From positions 1 to 64,000 of the forward strand of contig NZ_JABXKL010000013.1 of the NCBI RefSeq assembly GCF_017114995.1: a stretch of 64,000 nt of DNA, written 5' to 3'. This stretch comes from Nostoc sp. NMS9. Lineage in GTDB: Bacteria > Cyanobacteriota > Cyanobacteriia > Cyanobacteriales > Nostocaceae. This document shows positions 28,792-37,708 of the stretch, piece by piece. The translations under genes and the position numbers were made by a program. Below the pieces are notes generated by a model. The model was not told where the DNA came from, searched no databases, and saw only the letters and a program-made list of their open reading frames with translations. The first letter of the stretch is position 1. Every line of letters starts with the position of its first letter.

Positions 28792-29667
28792 ATGTTTCTG
28801 GTAACTGGAGCAACGGGAGGAATTGGCCGCAGAGTTGTGCGGCTCCTACGACAACGAGAACAGTCTGTGCGGGCATTTGTCCGCCTTAATTCGCGCTACA
28901 GCGAGTTAGAACACCGGGGTGCAGAAATTTTCATCGGTGACTTGCTAGAGGAAAAAGATATCCAGAAAGCTAGTCAGGGTGTGCGGTATATTATCAGCGC
29001 CCACGGTTCTGATAGCGATGCCCTATCTTTAGATTACCGTGCCAATATTGAACTCATCGACCAGGCGAAAGCCAATGGCGTAGAGCATTTTGTCTTCATT
29101 TCCGTACTGGGAGCTGATCGCGGTTATGAAGATGCTCCCGTTTTCAAAGCTAAACGAGCAGTAGAGCGATATTTGGCAGCTAGTGGCTTAAATTACACTA
29201 TTTTGCGCCCAGCTGGATTAGCATCTAACTTGCTGCCACTAGTAGAACGATTTCGGGAAACGGGATTGTATCTGCTTGTTGGCGATCGCAAAAACCGTAC
29301 CTCAATTGTCAGTACTGATGATTTGGCAAGGATGGTTGTGGATTCTGTGACAGTTGAAGGCGCTCGCAACCAGATTTTACCCGTCGGAGGGCCAGAGATT
29401 TTATTGCGAGAAGATATTCCCCGGATTTTTGGTCGGATTTTCGCCAAAGAACCAGTAATAATTAACTCACCCCTATTTGTGATTGATGGGTTACAGAGTG
29501 CATTGGGTTTATTTAATCCCCAAATCCAAAAAGCTTTGGGAACTTATCGCACATTGCTAGCAAATGAATTTTTCTGCACAAAAGATGAAATTGCCAATTT
29601 AGAAGCGATTTTTAACTTCCAATTAGAGACATTAGAAAGTTTTTTGCGGCGCTATTTAGCAGTTTAA
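28792..29667 (+). CDS. NAD(P)-binding atypical SDR (NmrA-like)
   Basis: The 291-residue protein has an N-terminal Rossmann motif VTGATGGIGRRVV, a GDLLEEKDIQKASQG block and FKAKRAVERYLAASGLNYTILRP, which marks the atypical short-chain dehydrogenase class to which Ycf39 and NmrA belong. The active-site YxxxK is replaced by FKAKRAVE, so it may be a regulator or chaperone-like protein rather than a dehydrogenase. The start MFLVTGATG is well placed. It is followed by the HlyD gene after a repeat spacer. Confidence 0.87.
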   Translation: MFLVTGATGGIGRRVVRLLRQREQSVRAFVRLNSRYSELEHRGAEIFIGDLLEEKDIQKASQGVRYIISAHGSDSDALSLDYRANIELIDQAKANGVEHFVFISVLGADRGYEDAPVFKAKRAVERYLAASGLNYTILRPAGLASNLLPLVERFRETGLYLLVGDRKNRTSIVSTDDLARMVVDSVTVEGARNQILPVGGPEILLREDIPRIFGRIFAKEPVIINSPLFVIDGLQSALGLFNPQIQKALGTYRTLLANEFFCTKDEIANLEAIFNFQLETLESFLRRYLAV

Positions 29668-29675
29668 ATTAAACA

Positions 29676-29761
29676 TAAGTCATTAGTCATTAGTCATTTG
29701 TCATTAGTGAATAACAAAGGACAAATGACCAATGACAAAGGACAAAGGATAAAGGACACAA
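29676..29761. repeat. CATTAGT/AAAGGAC heptamer repeat just before hlyD
   Basis: CATTAGTCATTAGTCATTTG is followed by ACAAAGGACAAATGACC and several AAAGGAC/AAAGGAT units that end at the start codon. The purine-rich units AAAGGA act as several possible Shine-Dalgarno sites for the next gene. Confidence 0.7.
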
Positions 29762-31258
29762 ATGAAATCTTCTCTAGCTGCAAATGCTGCTCAAGCACGT
29801 CAGACAAAAGAGCGATTCGCCCAACCGGAGGAACAACTTACTTATGAATTGGGGAAGGCAGTACAGGAATTGCCGCCCCTGTACACTAGATTATTAGCGG
29901 GAACGATGACCGCCATCGTATTTGGGGCGATCGCTTGGGCGTACTTCTCGCAAATAGATGAAGTCGCAACAGCACCGGGGGAATTAATTGCTTCTACACA
30001 GGTAAGACCGGTGACATCTTTGGGTGGAGGGTCAATTGTCGCTGTTAAAGTACAAGAAGGCGATCGCGTTACTAAAGGTCAAATTCTGATTCAAAAAGAT
30101 CCAGACTTGCAAGTAACCGATGTTTCCCGCCTAGCTAAATCTACCAGATTAATTCAAGACGATTTGCAACGTTTGGATGCAGAACGTGTTGGAGGCAAAA
30201 CTACTGGGACGAAAGTGCAAGATGAACTTTTAAGCTCCCGCCTGCAAGACTTCCAAGCTCGGCAAGCAGCAGCGGAAGCAGAAGCAAATCGTCAAATAGC
30301 ACTCATCGATCAAGCTAAAGTCCGCTTGAGCCGGTTGCAAGATAACTTAGTTAATGCTAAAAGCAGCTTTGCGAATGCTCAAACCAACCTTGTCAATGCA
30401 GATAGCATCCGAATTAAAATTGAAAGTAATTTAGCCCTTGCTCAAGAAAGGGAAAAAAGCCTACGCACTCTAATTACTCCTGGCGCTGTGCCTCGTGTCG
30501 ATTATCTGGATGCCCAAGAAAGATTAACTCGTGCAAAAACAGAAATCACCAGAGCGCAAGATGAAGTCATCAACGCCCAGAATCGAATCACAGAGGCTCA
30601 AGATAAAGTCACATCATTAGAAAAAGATATTGCTGCTCAAGTCCAGGAAATTCGCCAAGCAGAACAAGCTTACAACGCTGCACGCAGTCAGGCCCAGCGT
30701 GTAGCATCAGAACGCCAAAGCGAAATTTTGACGCAGTTTAATAAGCGTAAAGAAGAACTGACAACTGTTCAAGGTCAATTAGAGCAGGCGAGGAAGCAAC
30801 AAGCTTTAGAAACGATTGAGGCTCCCGTAGCCGGTACAATTTATAAAGTCAAAGCCACCAAGGGGCCAGTACAATCGGGTGAAGAATTGCTGTCAATTTT
30901 GCCGGAAGGGGAAGAAATGCTTCTAGAGGTAAAAGTTCTCAACCGCGATATTGGGTTTATTCGTCAAGGAATGAAGGCAAAAGTGAAAATGGCAACTTTT
31001 CCCTTCCAAGAATTTGGCATTGTGGATGGCGAAGTTATGCAAGTCAGTCCAAATGCAATTGCTGATAAAGAATTGGGTTTAGTTTTTCCGACGAGGATTA
31101 AGCTAAATAAACACGCAGTTAATGTTCGAGGTCAAGAAGTAGAATTTACACCAGGGATGGCTGCTACAGGTGAAATTGTCACTCGTAAAAAGTCAATTTT
31201 GACATTCATCACTGAGCCTGTGACACGGCGGTTCAATGAGGCATTTTCTGTTAGGTAG
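29762..31258 (+). CDS. HlyD-family secretion adaptor
   Basis: The 498-residue protein is the periplasmic adaptor of a type I secretion or efflux system. It has a short N-terminal cytoplasmic part, one membrane helix near residues 44-66 (RLLAGTMTAIVFGAIAWAYF), a lipoyl-like first half (VKVQEGDRVTKGQIL), a long coiled-coil (about 110-350), the second lipoyl half (IEAPVAGTIYKVKATKG) and a beta-barrel C-terminus (FTPGMAATGEIVTRKKS). The exporter it serves is probably the large ABC gene 2.6 kb downstream on the other strand. An outer-membrane TolC is not in the window. Confidence 0.92.
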   Translation: MKSSLAANAAQARQTKERFAQPEEQLTYELGKAVQELPPLYTRLLAGTMTAIVFGAIAWAYFSQIDEVATAPGELIASTQVRPVTSLGGGSIVAVKVQEGDRVTKGQILIQKDPDLQVTDVSRLAKSTRLIQDDLQRLDAERVGGKTTGTKVQDELLSSRLQDFQARQAAAEAEANRQIALIDQAKVRLSRLQDNLVNAKSSFANAQTNLVNADSIRIKIESNLALAQEREKSLRTLITPGAVPRVDYLDAQERLTRAKTEITRAQDEVINAQNRITEAQDKVTSLEKDIAAQVQEIRQAEQAYNAARSQAQRVASERQSEILTQFNKRKEELTTVQGQLEQARKQQALETIEAPVAGTIYKVKATKGPVQSGEELLSILPEGEEMLLEVKVLNRDIGFIRQGMKAKVKMATFPFQEFGIVDGEVMQVSPNAIADKELGLVFPTRIKLNKHAVNVRGQEVEFTPGMAATGEIVTRKKSILTFITEPVTRRFNEAFSVR

Positions 31259-31282
31259 GAAAGTCTGTTAGATTAGCGACAA

Positions 31283-31516
31283 GTAAGGGTTTAGCATTGT
31301 TCAGAGGTGTCAACTTAAGCTGAAATATCCTCACTGCATGAGTTTTGCCCTCACCCCCAGCCCCTCTCCCAAATTGGGAGATGGGAGCATAATTCTCCAG
31401 TTCCCCTTCTCCCATTTTGGGAGAAGGGGTTAGGGGATGAGGGCAACTCTAGAACGCTTTCTCTTACCTAACTTTTACCTGAAGTTGACACCAAAGAGCA
31501 TTGTTAAACCCCTACA
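31283..31516. repeat. Triple-nested inverted repeat, copy 2
   Basis: Outer arms: GTAAGGGTTTAGCATTG (from 31283) and the complement GCATTGTTAAACCCCTAC ending at 31516. Middle arms: GGTGTCAACTT (31306-31316) and AAGTTGACACC (31482-31492). Inner arms: GCCCTCACCCCCAGCCCC (from 31347) and GGGGTTAGGGGATGAGGGC (to 31444). The middle element is 187 bases, close to the 188 of copy 1, yet its inner filling is a different repeat. The 337-base gap holds no gene. Confidence 0.8.
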
Positions 31517-31595
31517 TTTATTCACTACTGATGAGCAGGTTGGTTGATTTTCTTAACCGAGCAGTATTGAACTCAACTGCAAATCGCTATAATTT

Positions 31596-33272
31596 TCAAG
31601 CTATACCCAAAAATTTTCTATACTGATCTATTTGTTTTTGCATTCCCTCTAGTAGTTTGCCAAAATCAAGATTATTCTCATCCTGATTGCTATTCACATT
31701 GATGTTACCCAGAATTTTCTCATAGTTTTGAAATTGCGACCATAATTCTGGATTTGTTAATATGTTATTACCTTCAGCTGATATCAGATATTTTGTGGTT
31801 TCTGTAATTGACTGACCAATCACAGGACTAAAATCAGAATTATTCCAACTAGCGATAGTCTCTGGTGTAAGATATCTTGTGGTTTCTGTAATTGCCTGAC
31901 CAATTAGAGAACCAAAATTAGAACTATTAAAACTAGAGTTTGTAGTTTGTGTGTTATTTCCTACGGTTTCTGCAATCATCTGACTTGCTAGAGAACTGAC
32001 ATTGGAAATGTTAAAACTAGAGCTTGTAGTTTGTGTGTTATTTCCTACGGCTTCTGCAATCACCTGACTCGCTAGAGAACTGACATTGGAAATGTTAAAA
32101 CTAGAGCTTGTAGTTTGTGTACTATTTCCTGCGGTTTCTGTGACAATCTGACGTACTTGGGCATCAGTCAGGTTGGAGTTAGCACTAAGCATCAGAGCAA
32201 CGATACCAGCAACGTGGGGAGCAGCCATAGATGTGCCGCTATAAGTTGCATACTGATTATTTGGAACTGATGAATAAACCTTGACTCCTGGAGCTGTGAC
32301 GTAAGCGATTTCATTCGTTCCAGAGCGGTTAGAGAAGTCGGCCAAATTATTATTCTTATCTACTGCCCCAACGGCAATTCCCGACTTGGATGCATAGCGG
32401 GCGGGATATTCTGGTGATGAGCCACCATCATTACCTGCTGCCATGACGACAATCACTCCTTTACTGCTGGCATAGTCAATGGCTGACTCTAGAGTGCGAT
32501 TGGAAGATCCGCCTCCCAAACTGAGGTTAATCACATTAGCTCCATTATCTACAGCGTAACGAATACCTTTAGATATGGAACTATAGGAACCAGAGCCAGA
32601 GCTATCTAAAGCTTTGACAGGCATAATCTTGGCATCGTAGGCAATACCAGTGACACCGTAGTTATTATTTTCTCCTGCGATCGTGCCGGAAACATGAGTA
32701 CCATGACCATTGTCATCTAGGGTGTTGTTGTTTTTATCAGCGAAGTTCCAGCCGTAATTATCATCAATATAGCCATTACCATCATCATCTATACCGTTAC
32801 CTGCAATTTCCTTGGTATTCGTCCAGATATTATTTGTTAAATCTTCGTGGTTATAGTCAACTCCAGTATCTACAACAGCGACAACAACGCCTCTACCTGT
32901 ATATCCCTGTGCCCAAACTTCCGGTGCTTTAACCAGGTCTGCTCCCCAATTATTACCACCAAGATCGGGAACATCAGCAAAGGTATTCTGACCAATAGCT
33001 CTAGCCACTGCTGCTGCTCCATTAATCAAGCCATAGCCATTAGTGGAGTTATAATTTTGGGTGCTAAAAGTATTAGTAGTAGCATTACTGCTATTTTCAG
33101 ATTTATCGTTATTTAGCAACTGCACATCAGCATCGGTTGATTTATAGCTACTACGTCTGCTGAAGTTGAGGCTGTATTCATCTTTCGTATTAAAGCTATC
33201 TAATGAGGAAATTGAAGTGGCATTTAGCTGTTTCTTTGACAATATATTGTTATTAACATCATCAATGTGCAT
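31596..33272 (-). CDS. Subtilisin-like S8 protease with 28-residue tandem repeats
   Basis: The catalytic triad is Asp in VVDTGVDYNHEDL, His in NGHGTHVSGT and Ser in SGTSMAAPHVAG. A DDDGNGYIDDNYGWNF segment probably binds calcium. The tail holds about four 28-residue units, the first two near-identical (NTQTTSSSFNISNVSSLASQ), ending with a glutamine/asparagine-rich region. There is no Sec signal peptide. Together with the HlyD, ABC and PpiC genes nearby, this suggests export by type I secretion, the repeats perhaps acting near the C-terminal signal. I set the start at the ATG at 33272; the frame is open to 33371, but the longer N-terminus has no clear ribosome binding site. Confidence 0.85.
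   Translation of the reverse strand: MHIDDVNNNILSKKQLNATSISSLDSFNTKDEYSLNFSRRSSYKSTDADVQLLNNDKSENSSNATTNTFSTQNYNSTNGYGLINGAAAVARAIGQNTFADVPDLGGNNWGADLVKAPEVWAQGYTGRGVVVAVVDTGVDYNHEDLTNNIWTNTKEIAGNGIDDDGNGYIDDNYGWNFADKNNNTLDDNGHGTHVSGTIAGENNNYGVTGIAYDAKIMPVKALDSSGSGSYSSISKGIRYAVDNGANVINLSLGGGSSNRTLESAIDYASSKGVIVVMAAGNDGGSSPEYPARYASKSGIAVGAVDKNNNLADFSNRSGTNEIAYVTAPGVKVYSSVPNNQYATYSGTSMAAPHVAGIVALMLSANSNLTDAQVRQIVTETAGNSTQTTSSSFNISNVSSLASQVIAEAVGNNTQTTSSSFNISNVSSLASQMIAETVGNNTQTTNSSFNSSNFGSLIGQAITETTRYLTPETIASWNNSDFSPVIGQSITETTKYLISAEGNNILTNPELWSQFQNYEKILGNINVNSNQDENNLDFGKLLEGMQKQIDQYRKFLGIA
31870..32160 (-). repeat. 84-bp coding tandem repeat in the protease gene
   Basis: About four units of 84 bases (28 codons) near the 3' half of the S8 gene. 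Units 1 and 2 are nearly identical (ATGTTAAAACTAGAGCTTG on the plus strand), later ones diverge. The unit length is a multiple of three, so copy number can change without frameshift. Confidence 0.8.
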
Positions 33273-33859
33273 AAATTTTTTCTCAAAGATAGCAACCGTT
33301 TTTTGACAGTTTGAAGCCTTGAAACCTTTACAAAAAAAAGATTTCCATGTGTGAATAAGCCTCGTTCTCAATAATTACTATGGAATTTAATAAGAAAATG
33401 CTAATTTTATTACCAAAAAAAAATATGATAATTACAGTTTTTATTAAGAGTAAATTTATCGAGTAAATCTTAAATATTTGAGGTGTATTAATGGAGACTA
33501 ATGAAAAAATGATAACAGGACGTTATGACTCCTTTAATTACTCTTAGAACTGCTGCGATCGCTAGCTATAAAAATACTTATACCAATTCTCTATGAAGAT
33601 GTGCCTAATTATTTTGGGACATAGCGAATTATCTTCAGAAAACCTCTGCGTACCTTTGCGTTGAAAAAAAGCTATAATTTGGCGCAGCTTTACAAAGAAA
33701 CGGTATTACATCACTCAGACTCGATCAAGGGTAATTATTGAAATCAGCAAAATTAAAATGGCGAACGGAGTTATGCTCCATTCGCCAAAGGCTATGCTTA
33801 AGCCGCTTTGCAAACGTTGATCTTTTATATAGCCACAAGCTTTGAGTTAGTTAAATCTA
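33273..33859. other. Intergenic region upstream of protease and downstream of ABC exporter
   Basis: The 587-base gap includes a hairpin at 33763-33789 (GGCGAACGGAG / CTCCATTCGCC), a terminator for the exporter gene or a repeat, and a CTCTGCGTACCTTTGCGTT dispersed repeat near 33642-33661. No gene was recognised. Confidence 0.5.
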
Positions 33860-36610
33860 TTAAATGTTTGCTTGCTGCCGTTGATATAGTGACCAATACA
33901 AACCCTTTTGTTGCAACAATTGTGAGTGAGTACCACGTTCGGCAATCACACCTTGCTCCAATACCAAAATCAAGTCAGCACGTTTGAGGGGAGCAAAGCG
34001 GTGAGCAATCAGGAACACGGTACGGTTGGCAGAGATTTTTTGCAGGTTTTGCAGTACTTGTTGTTCAGTTTCACTATCCAAGGCACTAGTAGCTTCATCC
34101 AAAACTAAAATCGGCGCTTGGGAAAGAAATAGCCTTGCCAGAGCAATGCGTTGTCTCTGTCCACCAGATAAAGCTGTACCACGTTCGCCAACATTGGTTT
34201 CGTAACCGTAAGGTAATTGACTAATGAAGTCGTGTGCCACGGCTAATCTTGCCGCCTCTACTACTTGCTCTGCGGTAATATCGGGACTACCGAGAGTGAT
34301 ATTTTCCAAAATAGAACCGTTAAATAAAAAGTCTTCTTGGAGAACTACACTAACTTGTTGCCGCAGTGAGGCTAAATCAGCACTTTTTATATCAAAACCA
34401 TCAATCAGGATGCGTCCTGATTCAATTTGATAGAGGCGTTGCAATAGCTTAGACAGGGTACTTTTCCCAGAACCGCTACGTCCGACAATGCCAACAAATT
34501 GCCCTGGTTCGGCACTGAAAGAGATTCCCCGCAGAATTGCTTCAAAGTTGGGCCGGTAGCGAAAAAATACTTGCTCGAAGGTGACTTGTCCTTTTAGAGG
34601 TGGTAAAACTAAGCCAGTTCCCAGTTCAGCTTCTGGGGAGACGTTGAGAATATCACCAATGCGATCTACAGAAAGTAGCACTTGTTGAAGGTTTTGCCAC
34701 AACTGTACTAAGCGCAAAAGCGGGCCTGTGACTCTACCAGACAGCATTTGAAATGCAACAAGCTGTCCAATTGTAAGCTTTTGTTCGATGACTAACTTGG
34801 CACCAAACCAAAGAATCAGCATGGTGGACAAATTGGTGAGAAAATCACCAATGTTGCTGCTGATATTGGAGGTGGTAGAAGCTTTAAACCCTGTGCGAAT
34901 GAAGCGGGCAAATAAGCCTTCCCAGCGATCGCGGGCTACTGGTTCGGCTGCGTGGGCTTTAACGGAGTGAATTCCGGTGATTGTCTCTACTAGAAACGAT
35001 TGACTATCGGCACTCCGGTTAAAAGTTTCGTTGAGCCAGTTACGCAGAATTGGTGTTGCAACTATCGTTAATGTGGCAAATAGTGGCAGTACTGCTAAGG
35101 CCACAAAGGTGAGTGGAACGTTATAGTAAAACATCAATGCCAGGTAGACCACAGCAAAGATGCTATCTAGAATCACAGTTAATGCTGTACCTGTGAGAAA
35201 CTGACGAATTTGTTCGAGTTCCTGGACTCTTGCTACTGTGTCTCCAACGCGCCGCGACTCAAAATAAGCTAATGGCAGACGCATCAGATGGCGAAATAGC
35301 TGTGCTGATAAACTCAAATCCAGACGGCGAGCTGTATGGGTAAAGATGAATAGGCGCAGAATACCTAGTATGGACTCAAATATGGCTACGCATAAAAGTG
35401 CCAGTGCCATCACATCAAGAGTTGGCAAACTCCCCTGCACCATCACTTTATCAATGACGACTTGGGTAATTAGCGGTGTTGTTAACCCCAAAAGCTGCAA
35501 GGTAAAAGATGCTAACAATACTTCTGTGAGCAATCCCTTATACTTCCACACTGCTGGGGTAAACCAACTGAGATTAAATTTTTCTTGCTGGGATATGAGT
35601 TCTACTTGCCACAATTGTCCATCCCAAGATGCCTCAACTATCGACTGCGGCAAGGTTTCACAAGTCCGTTCGGGATTTAGAGGGTTAGCGATAATTAAGC
35701 GATCGCCCTTAAATCCATAAGCTACCACCCAGGATGGACTCTGGGGTGAGTCAGAATTCCACAGCAATAAAGCTGGAAATGACAACTGTCGCAACTCACT
35801 CCAACTCACTTGTAACCGCCGCAATACTAACCCTAGCTTTTCTGCTGCTTCCACAACCTGTTTTGGGCGTTGTCCTCTGAGTTGACGCTGCACCCATTCC
35901 AGTTGCACAGAATTTTCTAACTGTTGCGCCACCATTGTTAAACAGGCAGCAGCGGTGTTCCAGCTGGCAACAAACGGGTAAATTGAAGTGATTAGATTGG
36001 CGGCTGGGAGTCCTTTTTGGGGTTGGAGGCTATGGGGGCTGGAAGTCCCGTCTGAGCCTGATGTTACTGAAGGAGTGCCAGAGAAGGAAAATGTCTCCCT
36101 TTGTCCCTCCATGTCCACTGGTAACGCTTGCCAAAATTCCTGAATTTGTGGGTGAGAAAATTCTGCCCACAGGGCAGTATCCCAACAAACTACTACCACT
36201 TCTTTACTAGCAGCTACAGCTTTAAAATCCGCAGACAGCTTTTGGAAGTCGCCAAACCAATCCCCTGCATCTAGGGCGGCTATTGGTTTGCCAATCCCTT
36301 CTTGAGACAGCGCATTGGGCGTGGCAATGCCCGACTTGTTGCGACTGTCGTCTCGCAAGCGGACTTTCCCAGCCACAATTAAAAATTGATAGCCACCGAC
36401 ATCGTTTGACCAGATTTTTTCTCCAAGACGATACTGGCGGGTTTGGCACTCATTTTCCAATCGGGATTGTTGTTCGGGAGTCAGCCAGCATAGCGGTGGC
36501 TGATTCCAAGGCAAAGAAGCTAGCACTTTTAATCGTAAGGATTCATTATCCAGAATTTTTAACTCACTTGTAACTTGACTGTCAGTTTTTGAATTTTCTC
36601 TGCTAGCCAT
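33860..36610 (-). CDS. ABC exporter with N-terminal cNMP-like and degenerate C39-like domains
   Basis: The 916-residue protein has a cyclic-nucleotide-binding-like beta barrel (about 40-160), then a C39 peptidase-like domain (about 215-330) whose catalytic cysteine region reads SWNTAAACLTMV, without the DCGxAC cysteine. This is like the HlyB C39-like domain, which binds substrate and does not cut. Five or six membrane helices follow (about 360-640), then the ATPase with Walker A GRSGSGKSTL, signature LSGGQRQRIALA, Walker B ILVLDEATSALD and the H-loop IAHRF. It should export a protein in a type I complex with HlyD. It overlaps the upstream isomerase gene by 52 bases; a later start would avoid this, but the ATG region has no better candidate. 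Confidence 0.9.
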   Translation of the reverse strand: MASRENSKTDSQVTSELKILDNESLRLKVLASLPWNQPPLCWLTPEQQSRLENECQTRQYRLGEKIWSNDVGGYQFLIVAGKVRLRDDSRNKSGIATPNALSQEGIGKPIAALDAGDWFGDFQKLSADFKAVAASKEVVVVCWDTALWAEFSHPQIQEFWQALPVDMEGQRETFSFSGTPSVTSGSDGTSSPHSLQPQKGLPAANLITSIYPFVASWNTAAACLTMVAQQLENSVQLEWVQRQLRGQRPKQVVEAAEKLGLVLRRLQVSWSELRQLSFPALLLWNSDSPQSPSWVVAYGFKGDRLIIANPLNPERTCETLPQSIVEASWDGQLWQVELISQQEKFNLSWFTPAVWKYKGLLTEVLLASFTLQLLGLTTPLITQVVIDKVMVQGSLPTLDVMALALLCVAIFESILGILRLFIFTHTARRLDLSLSAQLFRHLMRLPLAYFESRRVGDTVARVQELEQIRQFLTGTALTVILDSIFAVVYLALMFYYNVPLTFVALAVLPLFATLTIVATPILRNWLNETFNRSADSQSFLVETITGIHSVKAHAAEPVARDRWEGLFARFIRTGFKASTTSNISSNIGDFLTNLSTMLILWFGAKLVIEQKLTIGQLVAFQMLSGRVTGPLLRLVQLWQNLQQVLLSVDRIGDILNVSPEAELGTGLVLPPLKGQVTFEQVFFRYRPNFEAILRGISFSAEPGQFVGIVGRSGSGKSTLSKLLQRLYQIESGRILIDGFDIKSADLASLRQQVSVVLQEDFLFNGSILENITLGSPDITAEQVVEAARLAVAHDFISQLPYGYETNVGERGTALSGGQRQRIALARLFLSQAPILVLDEATSALDSETEQQVLQNLQKISANRTVFLIAHRFAPLKRADLILVLEQGVIAERGTHSQLLQQKGLYWSLYQRQQANI

Positions 36611-37341
36611 TTTTCAAACAACTCATTTTGTAGTGCTTGCTGTAGTTGAGTATCTTCTAAAGACGCTGGTAGAAATTGTTCTACTCGAAACAAACCATAA
36701 GGCCCTTCTCCTTGGGGAGAGTCTTTGCCAACGATTTCTATTGGTCCGATCAATTGTCCAGGACTGGCGACATCAATAGCTGCCCGTAATATATCCGGCA
36801 TACTACCTCGGCTGACGATTCCCATCATGCCATTCACAATTCGGTCATCTGAAAGGGAATACTCTTTAGCTAGTTGCTCAAAACTACCTCCTTCTTCTAT
36901 TTGGGTTTGGAGTTCGTCTGCCAATTCTCGATTATCAACAACAATTCGGGAAAGTACTACCCGATCCAAGAAAATCTTGCGTTCAATAAAATATTCTGGG
37001 AGTTTTGTTTGTGTCACTACAGCTTTCAGCTTTTCTAACTTGTAACCAAAAGCAACCGATGTGTGAAAAGTAGCGTAATCTGTATTGTTTGTCTTTAACC
37101 ATTCTTGAAAACTTTGGGGGTCAATGAGTTGATTTTTCAGCCTAAAGTCAATAATTGACTGTTCAGTTATTGCGGTGCCAATTTCAATATCATCTCGTGT
37201 TCTGATTTCTTCCTCAATTACGTACTGCCGGAGAATATCCCCAATGAACTGTCCCAATTTTCCAGAGGCTTGCAGGTACTTTACTGCTTGCTCTATAGAA
37301 ATTATTTGGTCATTAATTGTCAAAAATGATAAAGATTCCAT
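36559..37341 (-). CDS. PpiC/SurA-like peptidyl-prolyl isomerase
   Basis: The 260-residue protein has an N-terminal helical SurA-like part (EQSIIDFRLKNQLIDPQSFQEWL) and a parvulin domain (about 135-235) with DDRIVNGMMGIVSRGSMPDILRAA. The canonical GGxLG is changed to GMMGIVSRG. No signal peptide is visible, so it is probably cytosolic, acting before export. Similar proteins are found beside type I secretion genes in cyanobacteria. It overlaps the exporter gene and is probably co-transcribed. The 5' end of the gene and its upstream DNA are duplicated about 102 bases further up. Confidence 0.85.
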   Translation of the reverse strand: MESLSFLTINDQIISIEQAVKYLQASGKLGQFIGDILRQYVIEEEIRTRDDIEIGTAITEQSIIDFRLKNQLIDPQSFQEWLKTNNTDYATFHTSVAFGYKLEKLKAVVTQTKLPEYFIERKIFLDRVVLSRIVVDNRELADELQTQIEEGGSFEQLAKEYSLSDDRIVNGMMGIVSRGSMPDILRAAIDVASPGQLIGPIEIVGKDSPQGEGPYGLFRVEQFLPASLEDTQLQQALQNELFEKWLAEKIQKLTVKLQVS

Positions 37342-37478
37342 GAACTAGTTATGTGAAAATGGTTAAACACTTATAGGACTTTTAAATTAAATCATATAGA
37401 AATCATCTAGTGATTAATGGATAAATATGATAAAGATTCCATGAACTAATTACATCTAAATGGTCAAAAAATTATATA
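37327..37478. repeat. Direct duplication of the isomerase 5' region
   Basis: GATAAAGATTCCATGAACTA starts at 37327 and again at 37429. The similarity runs on for about 50 bases with scattered differences, so it spans the start codon and leader. The start codon used is in the first copy; the second lies in the leader. The other part of the 367-base gap shows a short direct GTGCTGTTAGCGG repeat near 37608-37650. Confidence 0.75.
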
Positions 37479-37708
37479 GTTAGTAAATAAAATAATTCGC
37501 CACGATCACTTTTACAGTCTAGTAGGGACAAAATCAGGATTGAAAATATTAGTGGTGGCGCAGTAGTAAGGCAAATTAGTTATTTTCTAGCAATGCCCTT
37601 CAAGAGTGCTGTTAGCGGATAGCTAGGGTTGAGCCAGTGCTGTTAGCGGCATTGTTTTGCTCAATGCCCCACTTAAACGAGTAATTGTAATTGTTTATTC
37701 TCGTCAGT

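Noticed and set aside
28641..28889. 82-codon plus-strand frame before the SDR gene
   Set aside because: It overlaps the SDR start in another frame, and the SDR frame is clearly real.
31870..32160. Regular 84-base repeats considered as a CRISPR array
   Set aside because: The units are contiguous, in frame with the protease gene and have no spacers. No cas gene is present.
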